64,000 nucleotides of DNA from Siphonobacter sp048595215 (GTDB lineage Bacteria; Bacteroidota; Bacteroidia; Cytophagales; Spirosomataceae): assembly GCF_048595215.1 (NCBI RefSeq), contig NZ_JBMDWJ010000150.1, positions 5,270-69,269 of the forward strand, given 5' to 3'. How positions within the stretch are numbered: position 1 is the stretch's first letter; each line of letters starts with the position of its first letter. The notes beneath the pieces were generated by a model, which saw only the letters and a program-made list of their open reading frames with translations, had not been told where the DNA came from and did no database searches. A program made the translations under genes and the position numbers. Positions 18,510 to 27,182 of the stretch are shown in pieces.

Positions 18510-18517
18510 CAAACCTA
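18510..18517 (-). promoter_or_regulatory. Promoter -7 box of the glycosyltransferase gene
   Basis: TAGGTTTG on the minus strand fits the Bacteroidota -7 consensus TAnnTTTG. The predicted transcript start would be about 15 bases before the ATG. The LytTR-like repeat ends 34 bases upstream of the box, where an activator would act. Confidence 0.5.
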
Positions 18518-18551
18518 CACCACCTTCCGGCAGGCTAGTCAGGCAGCCTGA

Positions 18552-18581
18552 CTGAACTGTTTAAAAGAGAACATGAACTGT
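18552..18581 (-). promoter_or_regulatory. LytTR/AgrA-type direct repeat upstream of the glycosyltransferase gene
   Basis: Read on the minus strand, ACAGTTCAT and ACAGTTCAG are separated by exactly 12 bases. A further half-site (ACAGTTCAG on the plus strand) lies at 18501-18509. AgrA, a LytTR regulator, is known to bind 9-base ACAGTTAAG-like repeats with a 12-base spacer. Confidence 0.6.
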
Positions 18582-18602
18582 AGCGTCCATCCATCGTCCA
18601 AC

Positions 18603-18636
18603 AAAAAGCCCTGGCATCAGCGATGTCAGGGCTTTT
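18603..18636 (-). terminator. Terminator of the OmpH-like gene
   Basis: AAAAAGCCCTG pairs with CAGGGCTTTTT around an inner GCATC/GATGT pair. The A and T runs make it active in both directions. Confidence 0.85.
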
Positions 18637-18657
18637 TGAGTAATGAGGTTAAAGAGC

Positions 18658-19275
18658 TTATTTCTTTTCCTCTTTTTTCTCTTCGGTTTTGGGCTGCGTC
18701 GCCTTGTATTCTTTGTTGAGACCTTCGATCATTTTTTGCGTAATGTCGAGTTTCGAGTCTGCAAATAGAATTCCGCCACCTTTCTGATAACCCAGTACGT
18801 ATTGGTACTTATTATCGTTGTTGTATTTTTTGATGTACTCGAAAATGTTGTCGTACAGCTTTTCGGTTTGATCCGCCCGCTCTACCGACAGGTCATTCGC
18901 GGCTTTCTGACGGTAGTTTTCAAAGTCAGAGGCCTTCTTCTGTAATTCCAGTTGTTTAGCCTGAGCTTCAGCGGCTAACATACCACCGGCCCGTTGTTGG
19001 AAAATCTGAATTTCACGTTGGATGGCTCCGCCTTTCTGGTTGAGTTCCACGTCGAGTTGCGTACCCTTCTGTTCGAAAGCTTTCTGAGTATCTTTAAAGA
19101 AATCGTAGTTATTCAATAAGGAATCGGCATTTACATACACGATGGCCCGACCGTCAGCGGTCACGGCGGCACTATTGCCACTCGAAGCGCTACTATCGCC
19201 TTTAAAATGCAGGTAATACAAAACGGCCACCGCCACGACCAACACGGCATTAAGGGCTAACGAAAGGTTTTTCAC
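18658..19275 (-). CDS. OmpH/Skp-family periplasmic chaperone
   Basis: The 205-residue protein has an N-terminal hydrophobic segment (about 5-24) that may act as a signal or anchor. The OmpH core follows (IVYVNADSLLNNYDFFK) with a long coiled coil (about 62-150) that forms the tentacles of Skp-type trimers, and then VLGYQKGGGILFADSKLDIT. The tail is Lys/Glu rich. The family holds unfolded outer-membrane proteins in the periplasm. It is a single gene between two terminator-like or non-coding gaps. Confidence 0.9.
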   Translation of the reverse strand: MKNLSLALNAVLVVAVAVLYYLHFKGDSSASSGNSAAVTADGRAIVYVNADSLLNNYDFFKDTQKAFEQKGTQLDVELNQKGGAIQREIQIFQQRAGGMLAAEAQAKQLELQKKASDFENYRQKAANDLSVERADQTEKLYDNIFEYIKKYNNDNKYQYVLGYQKGGGILFADSKLDITQKMIEGLNKEYKATQPKTEEKKEEKK

Positions 19276-19378
19276 TGAGTCTAGCTGGTTTGATTAAACA
19301 ATTAGGTCGGCAAAAATAGCCAATTGCCCCGAAGTGGCAAGCTCGGTTGCACGCAGTATTTCAGGAATTTACGTAAGA

Positions 19379-19753
19379 CTACCAATAGGCTTGTGCTTTT
19401 TCGGCGGGGGAAGGGTTCTTGGGGAAAACCGCCTGCCGTACCAAATACCCACTCAGGGAGGCCATTCCACCCAGCAGGGCTCCACTCCAGGTCGTAGCCG
19501 TCAGCAAGCCAATGGTACCAATCCCCCGAAAAAGTTCACTGATCCGGTCCGTTAGAATTCCCCCCGACCGAAGGTGTTCGTAGTAAGCCATACCAAACCA
19601 GAGCAGGGCGGTGGCGAGAAAACCGTTTAAAAAAGCTTTACTCCCGCTCTTGCCTTTCCAGGCCGAAATCAGGAACGGTATGATGACAACGGACCACCAG
19701 GGAAGAAAGTACTGGACCATTGCGGAAAGTAAAATCATCAAAACGAATTGCAT
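19379..19753 (-). CDS. Small integral membrane protein, unknown function
   Basis: The 124-residue protein has about four hydrophobic segments (about 2-30, 43-58, 76-92, 93-108) and a short polar tail. FLISAWKGKSGSKAFLNGFL and GALLGGMASLSGYL recur in uncharacterised Bacteroidota membrane proteins. It lies upstream of the OmpH-like gene and just downstream of the penicillin acylase gene on the same strand. Its function is unknown. Confidence 0.7.
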   Translation of the reverse strand: MQFVLMILLSAMVQYFLPWWSVVIIPFLISAWKGKSGSKAFLNGFLATALLWFGMAYYEHLRSGGILTDRISELFRGIGTIGLLTATTWSGALLGGMASLSGYLVRQAVFPKNPSPAEKAQAYW

Positions 19754-19789
19754 AACGAACGTTTTAATACTGGTAAAGAGTATCCGGCC

Positions 19790-22222
19790 TTAGCGTTTAC
19801 TGATTTTCAGCGTACTTAACACCTTAGGATGGTTTTCATCAATGGCTTTCAGGTACACGAGTTCATTGAGTTTGCCTTCCGCCCAGGTGTTGACCATATT
19901 GTCGTAATACGGGCTACCGGGATTTCCCGACTGCCCACCCGGATATATACCGTAGGCCTTGGGTCCGTCTTTTCCCAGAGCCACCACCATTCGCCAGGAA
20001 GGTCCCCATTTACCCCGGAAGGCATTCGGCACATCGGCACCGCCGCCCGCTACGACGTTGCTGCGACCAAAGGATTTCAAGGGAGGTACCAAGTGAGCAA
20101 TCGTCGAACCTTTGACCGCTCCCCAAGCCCAGTTTTTCGAGGAATAGGTGCCGTACTGGCGGGTGAGCGAATCGACGGTCGCTTTGAAGCTAAGTCGGAT
20201 AATATCCGTCTGGTTCTCTTTTACGTCCGCCGTTTCGACGCGATCAAACCATTTGGAATCCGGTTCTTTTAAAATCAGTTGCCAGAGCCGGTCCTTTTGC
20301 GGGAGCTGCAAGGGCTTTTTCGCATCCGTAGTAAATTCATCCCAAACGAAGAAGGGAAGGTTTTCCACCCATTTCTCAAAAATGGTAGGAGCTACGGCCT
20401 GCGTCGTATACTCATAATCCCACTGTTTCAGAGCCGTATACGTTGAATATTGGGCGGCATTGAGATCCCCCATCTTAATCTGCTCCAGTAAGGTGGGTAG
20501 CAAATCTCGGGCTAATACATTGTACGTATCGTTCTGTAATAAACGAAGGCTGTCAACGGTAGCCTGCTCCATGGCTTCCAGTCGTTCATTAATCCGAATG
20601 GCTCGGTTCGCCTCCGCAAACCGCCAGTGTAGATAATACGGATACGAATCATCGGTGGGGGCCTGATTGGCCGAACTTACGTAGCCCTGTTTAGGGTTTT
20701 TTACGTGCGGATTATGGGCGTGGGGAATCCAACCCTGCCAATCGTGAGCCGCTTTCGAACCGTCCAGCAGGAACTTACCCTGTTCTTTCCATTTCAGCGG
20801 AAACTTTCCGTTTACCCAGAGGGCAATGTCGTTTTCATTACTGGCGAAGACAAAGTTTTGAGCCGGAGCAACGTAATGACTCAGAGCCCGTACGTAATCG
20901 TCGTAATTTTTCGAGCGGTTGAGCATGTAGAACGTTTTGACGGGATTACCCGGCTCATGAGCAATCCAGCGAAGGGCCAGATTTGGCCTGGGATCATTCC
21001 CCCAGCGGGGCAGTGCCACGGGCCCATGATGCGTATACACCACGGTATCAATGACGGATGGTTTGTCTTTGACTTTGATTTCCTCAACCCGGAAGTCGGT
21101 TTTATACCACTGCCGTCGGTACAGGTATTCACGCCGGGTCGAATCTTTAAAGACGATGGTGTACAAATCAGCCACATCGGAGCCGACATTGGTTTCACTC
21201 CAGGCAATGTCGTGGTTGAATCCAATAATAATGCAGGGAGCCCCCGGCAGTGATACGCCGTAGGCATTGCTTTCGGGGGTCGATAGCTGAATCTGATACC
21301 AAATGGAGGGGAGCGTTAAGCCCAGGTGGGGATCACCCGCCAGAATGGGCAAACCCGTAGCGGATTTCTCGCCCGCAATCGCCCAGTTATTGGAGCCGAT
21401 ACCCTCTACCCGCTCGGGCCAGGAAAGGGGTTCCTGCACGGAAGCCGTCCCTTCGGCATAGTCTTTGGGTACTTTGGGAAGGGGACTGCGTTTAAATTTC
21501 CATTTCGTTTCTTTAGGGATGATCGGACTTTCACGGTCGGCGTAATCGGGATATAAATCCTGGAGTACCTCCAGACCAAACTTTTGCAGCACATTGGTCA
21601 AGGCCGCATCGCCGTCGCGGGGCGTGGCCAGCGTATGCGTCATTTCCACCATCAGCAGCATAGACTTTTCGGGCGTCCAGGCTTCGGGCGTGAAGCCCAG
21701 CATTTTGTACTCAATGGGGTAATCAGCGGGTCGTAAATTGGACAGATAGGCATTGATCCCGTCACTGTAGGCTTCGATGACCCGGCGAATTTTCACGTCC
21801 TGCTGGACAAACTTCCAGGCTTCTTCGGCGGCTTTGACCGAACCCGTCCGGCGTTTGTACAAATCCAGGGGCAAGGCCTGCTCGCCCACTACTTCACTCA
21901 GGCGTCCGGCGGCGGAACGGATCGTCAGATCCATTTGAAACAGGCGATCCCGGGCCGTTACGTACCCTTGGGCGTAGTATAAATCGTGATCATTCTCGGC
22001 GAAAATGTGCGGAACCCGGTTATCGTCGTAACGAATAATGACTTCTGACTCAACGCCCGGCAGGTGTATTTCGGCGTCGAGCATCTGGATGCGTCGCTCA
22101 TTACTCCAAAATCCCGAAAATGGACTTAAGAAGGCCCCCAGGGCAGGCAAAGGACTAAATGAAGTGCCCAGAGCCCACAACAACCCACCCGTCAGGGCCA
22201 GACTAAGAACCGCTTTCTTCAT
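19790..22222 (-). CDS. Penicillin acylase-family Ntn hydrolase
   Basis: The 810-residue precursor has a signal or anchor segment, the A-chain region (YDDNRVPHIFAENDHDLYYA, then ARDRLFQMDLTIRSAAGRLS) and the maturation site GSNNWAI. Ser277 would become the N-terminal nucleophile of the B chain. It is followed by GDPHLGLTLPSIWYQIQL and GFNHDIAWSETNVGSDVADL. The family also includes acyl-homoserine-lactone acylases and cephalosporin acylases, and the substrate cannot be told from sequence. The enzyme is likely periplasmic and self-processed. It lies alone on the minus strand after the LytTR operon. Confidence 0.93.
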   Translation of the reverse strand: MKKAVLSLALTGGLLWALGTSFSPLPALGAFLSPFSGFWSNERRIQMLDAEIHLPGVESEVIIRYDDNRVPHIFAENDHDLYYAQGYVTARDRLFQMDLTIRSAAGRLSEVVGEQALPLDLYKRRTGSVKAAEEAWKFVQQDVKIRRVIEAYSDGINAYLSNLRPADYPIEYKMLGFTPEAWTPEKSMLLMVEMTHTLATPRDGDAALTNVLQKFGLEVLQDLYPDYADRESPIIPKETKWKFKRSPLPKVPKDYAEGTASVQEPLSWPERVEGIGSNNWAIAGEKSATGLPILAGDPHLGLTLPSIWYQIQLSTPESNAYGVSLPGAPCIIIGFNHDIAWSETNVGSDVADLYTIVFKDSTRREYLYRRQWYKTDFRVEEIKVKDKPSVIDTVVYTHHGPVALPRWGNDPRPNLALRWIAHEPGNPVKTFYMLNRSKNYDDYVRALSHYVAPAQNFVFASNENDIALWVNGKFPLKWKEQGKFLLDGSKAAHDWQGWIPHAHNPHVKNPKQGYVSSANQAPTDDSYPYYLHWRFAEANRAIRINERLEAMEQATVDSLRLLQNDTYNVLARDLLPTLLEQIKMGDLNAAQYSTYTALKQWDYEYTTQAVAPTIFEKWVENLPFFVWDEFTTDAKKPLQLPQKDRLWQLILKEPDSKWFDRVETADVKENQTDIIRLSFKATVDSLTRQYGTYSSKNWAWGAVKGSTIAHLVPPLKSFGRSNVVAGGGADVPNAFRGKWGPSWRMVVALGKDGPKAYGIYPGGQSGNPGSPYYDNMVNTWAEGKLNELVYLKAIDENHPKVLSTLKISKR

Positions 22223-22362
22223 GTCGATGTACTGTACGTGATGTAAGAATACAAACGTAAGGGTTCTGACGGCAAGAAAAAAGAGTTTTTCTAGGGGATT
22301 CGGTACGTTACTCGGCAGGCGTATTACTTGGCGATTACGGCCCGCGTCGCATTTCTACGGCC

Positions 22363-23148
22363 TCACTTGCCCATCCATTTTTTAAAATCACTTACTTTTT
22401 CGCGGCTAACCAACGCTTCTTTTTCAAAGACTGGTTTGAGCCCCAGAGCCAGCCGATTGCCAAAATACGGTTGAATCTGTTCGACACTCGCGTGCGTAAC
22501 GATGACGCCCCGACTGATTCGAAAGAACAAATCCGGATCGAGCATGTCGGTGAGTTCGTCGAGGGTATAGTCCACCAAAAACTTCTGTCCGGAATGGGTT
22601 TTAAAGAAGCTGAATCGCTCGTCGGTAAAGAAAAAGGCAATTTCAGCTACCTCTACGGATAACAGCCGTTGCCCCTGCCGTACCAGAAATCGCTTACGAT
22701 ATTCTTTCGTCTGCAACTGATTTCGCCAGACCTGTAGTACCTGATCCAGGTTAAACGGTAAGGAAGGCTGTGCACGAGCCGACAGATCATGGTACTTGCG
22801 AAGCCCGCGTTCGAGTTCTTCCCGCTGCACGGGCTTAAGCAGGTAGTCGATGCTATTGACTTTGAAAGCCTGCAGGGCGTATTCGTCGTAAGAAGTGGTA
22901 AAAATGATGGTACTGAAAATATCGACCTGTTCGAAGATGGCGAAGCTCTGTCCATCGGCCAGTTCAATATCCATGAAAATCAGGTCCGGCTCGGCATTCC
23001 CTTGCTGCCGGTTGCCTTCAATCCAGTCAACGGTTTCTTCGATACTCGCCGTCGAGGCCAGTACCGTTAGGCTGGGTTCGATTTCCTGTAACAAGCGAAC
23101 CAGCTTGCGGACGGCTAATTCTTCATCTTCAACGATTAAAACGTTCAT
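22363..23148 (-). CDS. LytTR-family response regulator
   Basis: The 261-residue protein has a receiver domain (about 1-120; acidic pair near 7-9, Asp60 as phospho-acceptor in DLIFMDIEL, Lys105 in YLLKPVQ) and a LytTR DNA-binding domain (about 150-260; FFTDERFSFFKT, FFRISRGVIV, GLKPVFEKEALVSREKV). It is the last gene of a three-gene operon, overlapping the upstream kinase by four bases. It is the natural candidate to bind the 9-12-9 repeats at 18552, 25528 and 25735. Confidence 0.95.
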   Translation of the reverse strand: MNVLIVEDEELAVRKLVRLLQEIEPSLTVLASTASIEETVDWIEGNRQQGNAEPDLIFMDIELADGQSFAIFEQVDIFSTIIFTTSYDEYALQAFKVNSIDYLLKPVQREELERGLRKYHDLSARAQPSLPFNLDQVLQVWRNQLQTKEYRKRFLVRQGQRLLSVEVAEIAFFFTDERFSFFKTHSGQKFLVDYTLDELTDMLDPDLFFRISRGVIVTHASVEQIQPYFGNRLALGLKPVFEKEALVSREKVSDFKKWMGK

Positions 23149-24296
23149 ACTTCAGATACATTTTCAGTGAATAAAGGCAACAGAATTTTGAAGTGGTCGG
23201 GACCGTTGGTAATCTGCGGTTCCGGTTGATCGAGTAAGCGGTAACGGGCGGTAATGTTCGCTAGGCCTACCTGGGTCGATTCAACGACGCCTGGACGTTT
23301 GGCTTTAGTTTGTAAATTATTGCTCACCAGTAATTCGCCCGTGGGGGTTGTTCCAATGTGGATGTACAGGGGCTTGGTAGCCAGGATGACGTTGTGCTTC
23401 ACCGCATTTTCCACCAGCATCTGAAGAGTCAGGGGTGGCAACTGGTACTTGAGATACGCTGGATCGACGGCTACATCCAGGTGTAACCCAGCTCCGTACC
23501 GAGTTTTGAGCAAGTGGTAGTACGAACGAATGAAGGCCAGCTCTACCGAGAGCGGCGTTAGCTCACGTTCGCTGGTTTGCAAGAGATAGCGGTAGACTTT
23601 CGCCATTTCATTGACAAAATCTTCGGCTTTTTGCGGCTCGTCGGCAATCAGTGACGAGAGCGAGTTCAAACTATTGAAGAGAAAATGGGGACTAATCTGG
23701 CTCCGCAAACTCTGTAATTGCCCTTGTAAACGGGCTTTTTTGAGCGTTTCCTTATTTTTCTGACTGGCCTGCCATTGTTCCAGGGAATAAAACACTTCAT
23801 AAACAAAGACGAAGGTTAGCAGACAAAACACATCCCAGGCATACAGAAAAACGAGCGTGGGAGGCGTGACTTCCATACCAAACATCCGCTCAAACAGGCG
23901 ATTCCAGGTAGGAATAACCCCTTGATTCGCCCGCATGGCTCCCAGCGATAATTCCGTATTGAAAAAGCCCCCTACGGCAAACGTCATTACGTAGGAATAC
24001 AGAAAAAACGCGGATAAACCCGTGAAACACAGCGTCGTCCAGACAATTCGTTTAATGGTCTGCCGTAAATGCGGATACTTCCGGGTAATGCGATCGGCGA
24101 CCTCGTTATGGGCTAGAAAAGCGAGTGTACTCAGGATCCCGACTACCAGTGTACCACCCGCAAACGTCGACCCCGTTTGCAGGTAGGGTTGCCCAATGAG
24201 CAAATACGCCATCAGGGGAATAATCCAAGGGGCGATGAAGGCGTACATCCAGCGACTTCGTGCCGTGGGAAAGCAGCGATGAATCAGCTCTCTCAT
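23145..24296 (-). CDS. LytS-type sensor histidine kinase (operon gene 2)
   Basis: The 383-residue kinase has a membrane region of four or more helices (about 18-170) with little extracytoplasmic sequence, a coiled linker, and the His_kinase domain (ISPHFLFNSLNSLSSLIAD; His204 is the likely phospho-site). An HATPase follows with N box LQMLVENAVKHN and a short GLANITARYRLL segment. It overlaps both neighbours by four bases, so the three genes form one transcript. It is similar throughout to the next kinase and to the orphan kinase at 37031. Confidence 0.93.
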   Translation of the reverse strand: MRELIHRCFPTARSRWMYAFIAPWIIPLMAYLLIGQPYLQTGSTFAGGTLVVGILSTLAFLAHNEVADRITRKYPHLRQTIKRIVWTTLCFTGLSAFFLYSYVMTFAVGGFFNTELSLGAMRANQGVIPTWNRLFERMFGMEVTPPTLVFLYAWDVFCLLTFVFVYEVFYSLEQWQASQKNKETLKKARLQGQLQSLRSQISPHFLFNSLNSLSSLIADEPQKAEDFVNEMAKVYRYLLQTSERELTPLSVELAFIRSYYHLLKTRYGAGLHLDVAVDPAYLKYQLPPLTLQMLVENAVKHNVILATKPLYIHIGTTPTGELLVSNNLQTKAKRPGVVESTQVGLANITARYRLLDQPEPQITNGPDHFKILLPLFTENVSEV

Positions 24297-25438
24297 ACCA
24301 ATGGCAATAAAGGAAGTTCGACGGTATACCGTTGATCTTCCACCGACACCTGTACCGATTCACCCTGTAACAAGTGATAACGAGCCATAAGCATCGACAG
24401 TCCAGCTCGGTTGAGGGGAATAGTCACGGAGCGTTTTTGCAGGGAATTACTCACCCGTAATAGCGTAGGCGAAGTCGCCCGAATCTGAATGGATAACGGT
24501 TGTTGGGCCAGTACTACATTGTGTTTGATGGCATTATCGACCAGCGTCTGAAGCGTCAGTACGGGTAGGTACTGCGTTCGGGCGGCCTCGCAGACGTCCA
24601 CTTCCAAGGCAATAGCCGATCCGTAACGCGTGTGAAGCAAATACGAGTAGGCTTGTAAAAACCGCAGTTCGGCTTCCAGCGTGACCAGTCCGCCGCCCGG
24701 CGTAGCCATCTGCCCGGCTTGCAACAGGTAGCGATATACGGTCGCCATCTCGTCCACAAAACGTTCCGCCTGCCGCGGATTATCGGCAATGAGTACGGAC
24801 AAAGAATTTAAGCTATTGAACAGGAAGTGGGGATTTACCTGCTGTTTTACTTCTTCAAGCTGCATTTGTAACTGCTGATGTTCAAGGGCTTCGAGTTCTT
24901 CCTGATGAATCCGCCACTGCGTAAAGGCATACACGCCCTCGCTTACCCCGGCCAGTAAAATGTTCATACACGTCATCGCCGCTAGTACCCACGGAGCCTG
25001 TGCGGGTTTGTAGGAATAGCCGAACCACTGCGTAGCACCCAACGCATACATCAACTGCTGCCCCAGAAAGAAGTTAATGCCTACAAACAAACTGATCATG
25101 CTACTCAGCCGCAGAACGGACTGGTGCGGATGCGGGAAATACACGCCAATTTGCTGAGCCAGCCATTGTAGAAAAAACGCATCCAACGCGTTAAAAACGA
25201 ACATAATCAGGGAAATGCCCAGCAGGTTCGTCCAGCTAGCCCAGTACAAGCTTCCCCAAAACAGGTAACAGAATACGGGCGTATACACGACAATCAATAA
25301 CCAGAGCAGGCCACCCCTGAACAAATTGCGTTGTTCCAAAAAAGGAAATAATCGGGGCATAAACGGGTCCTGATTTTCAAACTTCGGTCGAATGTTCAGG
25401 GCCCTTGCCACTTGGCGTAGCAGCAATGAAAGGGGCAT
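24293..25438 (-). CDS. LytS-type sensor histidine kinase (operon gene 1)
   Basis: The 381-residue kinase is organised like its downstream paralogue: multi-helix membrane domain (about 42-170), linker helix, VNPHFLFNSLNSLSVLIAD with His204, and an HATPase with LQTLVDNAIKHN and GLSMLMARYHLL. It is the promoter-proximal gene; two LytTR-like direct repeats lie upstream (25528-25557 and 25735-25764). Two kinases with one regulator suggest heterodimers or two inputs. The short sensor regions hint at lipid or membrane-borne signals, which is inference. Confidence 0.93.
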   Translation of the reverse strand: MPLSLLLRQVARALNIRPKFENQDPFMPRLFPFLEQRNLFRGGLLWLLIVVYTPVFCYLFWGSLYWASWTNLLGISLIMFVFNALDAFFLQWLAQQIGVYFPHPHQSVLRLSSMISLFVGINFFLGQQLMYALGATQWFGYSYKPAQAPWVLAAMTCMNILLAGVSEGVYAFTQWRIHQEELEALEHQQLQMQLEEVKQQVNPHFLFNSLNSLSVLIADNPRQAERFVDEMATVYRYLLQAGQMATPGGGLVTLEAELRFLQAYSYLLHTRYGSAIALEVDVCEAARTQYLPVLTLQTLVDNAIKHNVVLAQQPLSIQIRATSPTLLRVSNSLQKRSVTIPLNRAGLSMLMARYHLLQGESVQVSVEDQRYTVELPLLPLV

Positions 25439-25527
25439 TTCTTAGGGGCTTGGTCAGGGTAGGTAAAGCTACACTGGATTTAGTAAACCCCTGAGCCGGA
25501 TCTACCCTGAGCGGGAAAGATTTCTGA

Positions 25528-25557
25528 CTGAATTGTCAAAAAGGATACATGAACTGC
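25528..25557 (-). promoter_or_regulatory. LytTR/AgrA-type direct repeat 1 of the kinase operon
   Basis: On the minus strand GCAGTTCAT and ACAATTCAG are separated by 12 bases and followed by TCAG, as at 18552. The repeat is about 90 bases before the first kinase start codon. Confidence 0.6.
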
Positions 25558-25734
25558 GAACCGAGTTTCTTCTATACCCTATAAAGTACCGTCCAGACTC
25601 GGACTAAAGAGGTAGTGTATAGCGAAGCTGCTGGCTTTCGGTGAAGGTTCGGATGCATAGTCGGGTAGCGTTTGGGTGGATAAAGATCCCTGCAAACGTA
25701 CCTCCTTCGTGCAAGGGGTTAAACGCTTCGCTGG

Positions 25735-25764
25735 TTCAACTGAGACAAGCCCTGCATGAACTGT
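25735..25764 (-). promoter_or_regulatory. LytTR/AgrA-type direct repeat 2 of the kinase operon
   Basis: On the minus strand ACAGTTCAT and TCAGTTGAA are separated by exactly 12 bases. The second half is weaker than at the other two sites. It could act on the kinase operon or on an unannotated transcript in the gap. Confidence 0.5.
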
Positions 25765-25850
25765 ATTTTAGGTAGCACCAGCCGAAAAGTTCAAGATTTT
25801 ATTATACACAACTGATAATCTGACAGTTAATCGTCCAATTGCTCGCACGT

Positions 25851-25878
25851 AGCCCGATACAATTGATCGGGCTTTTTC
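25851..25878 (+). terminator. Orphan terminator-like hairpin
   Basis: AGCCCGAT pairs with ATCGGGCT and is followed by TTTTT on the plus strand. No plus-strand gene lies upstream, so it may end a small RNA or an upstream transcript. Confidence 0.6.
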
Positions 25879-26109
25879 GGCGATTCATCCCTCAGAAGCT
25901 TCACTTGAGTAGGTACGCTCCTTGGAAGCAGCCGGGCCAGGCAAATCTTTGTATCACCAAACCGATTTCTACTTGGTTAAGGGATTTAAGGAGTTAGTAC
26001 CGTTCAACCTTTCAATCAACGTCTGGAGAGATTCCTGCGATTTGAGTCATACCCAAGCGTAGGATCTCTCTTGTTTTCACCTTCACCTTTCTTATTCCTC
26101 TTTTCAATA

Positions 26110-26988
26110 ATGTTGGTAAAAATCCTAAAAGGGACCGGCATAGTACTGGGCTCCCTCGTCCTACTGCTGGGCATCGCCTACGCCGTCATTGCCCGAAACA
26201 TTACGGAACGCGTCGAAAAAACCTACGACTTTGCCCGCGAAAGTTTTCCCATTCCTACCGACTCCCTGAGTATTGAACGCGGGAAACACGTCGCTCTCAT
26301 CAAAGGCTGCATCGAATGTCACGGTGAAAATCTGGCCGGAAAAGTAATGATCGATGAGCCGCCCATGGGCCGACTCGTTGCCACCAACCTAACGCGTGGA
26401 AAAGGCGGATTACCCAGCGACTACGCCGCCGAAGACTGGATACGGGCCTTACGACACGGCGTGGGCCATAATGGACGACCGCTCATTTTTATGCCCTCGC
26501 ACGAGACTACCCTGCTCTCTCAGCAAGATATGGCCGCCCTGATTGCGTACTGCCGTCAACTGCCCCCCGTGGATCAGGCCTGGGCTCCGATCAAACTGGG
26601 GCCCGTCGTTCAGGTATTTTCGTATCTGGATAAAATGCCGCTGCTGTCGGTTGAAAAAATCGACCACCACCGAGCTCTTCTGACGCAGGCCGATACCAGC
26701 GGTGGTATTGCTCAGGGAAAATACCTGGCCGTATCCTGCTCGGGTTGCCATCAGCCTACCTTCAAGGGAGGTGAAGGGGCCGCTCCCGGTTCGCCCCCCG
26801 TACCCGATCTGACCCGTAGTGGCCACGTGGGTAAATGGACCCAACAGCAGTTCATCCATACCCTTCGAACCGGTCATACGCCCGAAGGACGTGTCCTCAA
26901 GAATGAAGATATGCCCTGGAAAATGACCGCTCAGTATCAGGAAAAAGAACTCGTGGCTCTGTACAAATACTTCCAGAGTCTGCCCTAA
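26110..26988 (+). CDS. Dihaem c-type cytochrome, membrane anchored
   Basis: The 292-residue protein has an uncleaved or signal-like N-terminal helix (about 8-27) and two cytochrome c domains with haem motifs CIECH (67-71) and CSGCH (210-214). Its likely role is periplasmic electron transfer, handing electrons from a dehydrogenase to a terminal oxidase. A similar two-haem protein is encoded at 50238. The ATG start is chosen; a TTG 39 bases upstream is in frame. It is divergent from the LytS/LytTR operon, and the distance to the LytTR-like repeats is over 340 bases. Confidence 0.9.
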   Translation: MLVKILKGTGIVLGSLVLLLGIAYAVIARNITERVEKTYDFARESFPIPTDSLSIERGKHVALIKGCIECHGENLAGKVMIDEPPMGRLVATNLTRGKGGLPSDYAAEDWIRALRHGVGHNGRPLIFMPSHETTLLSQQDMAALIAYCRQLPPVDQAWAPIKLGPVVQVFSYLDKMPLLSVEKIDHHRALLTQADTSGGIAQGKYLAVSCSGCHQPTFKGGEGAAPGSPPVPDLTRSGHVGKWTQQQFIHTLRTGHTPEGRVLKNEDMPWKMTAQYQEKELVALYKYFQSLP

Positions 26989-27182
26989 CCAGACCGCTTA
27001 CTGGTATTCTAAATCAATACCTAAAGGTCTATAAATGATCGCATGCTCCGTTCCTGTCTTCAATCGAAGTCGCTTTTTTGTGGATTCAGTACGCTCATTT
27101 ACCAATTGACTCGAATCAGCCCTCCCCTTTTCATTCGTCTGTTCAACCTTTGTATCAGTATTCTATCAAACAACCTTCAATC

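Larger units (their letters stand above)
25439..26109. other. Divergent regulatory region, no gene seen
   Basis: This 671-base gap lies between the kinase operon (minus) and the cytochrome gene (plus). It holds two LytTR-like direct repeats, a TAGCTTTA sequence (minus strand, 25464-25471) resembling a -7 box, and an orphan plus-strand terminator at 25851-25878. No open frame here looks protein coding. Confidence 0.55.
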
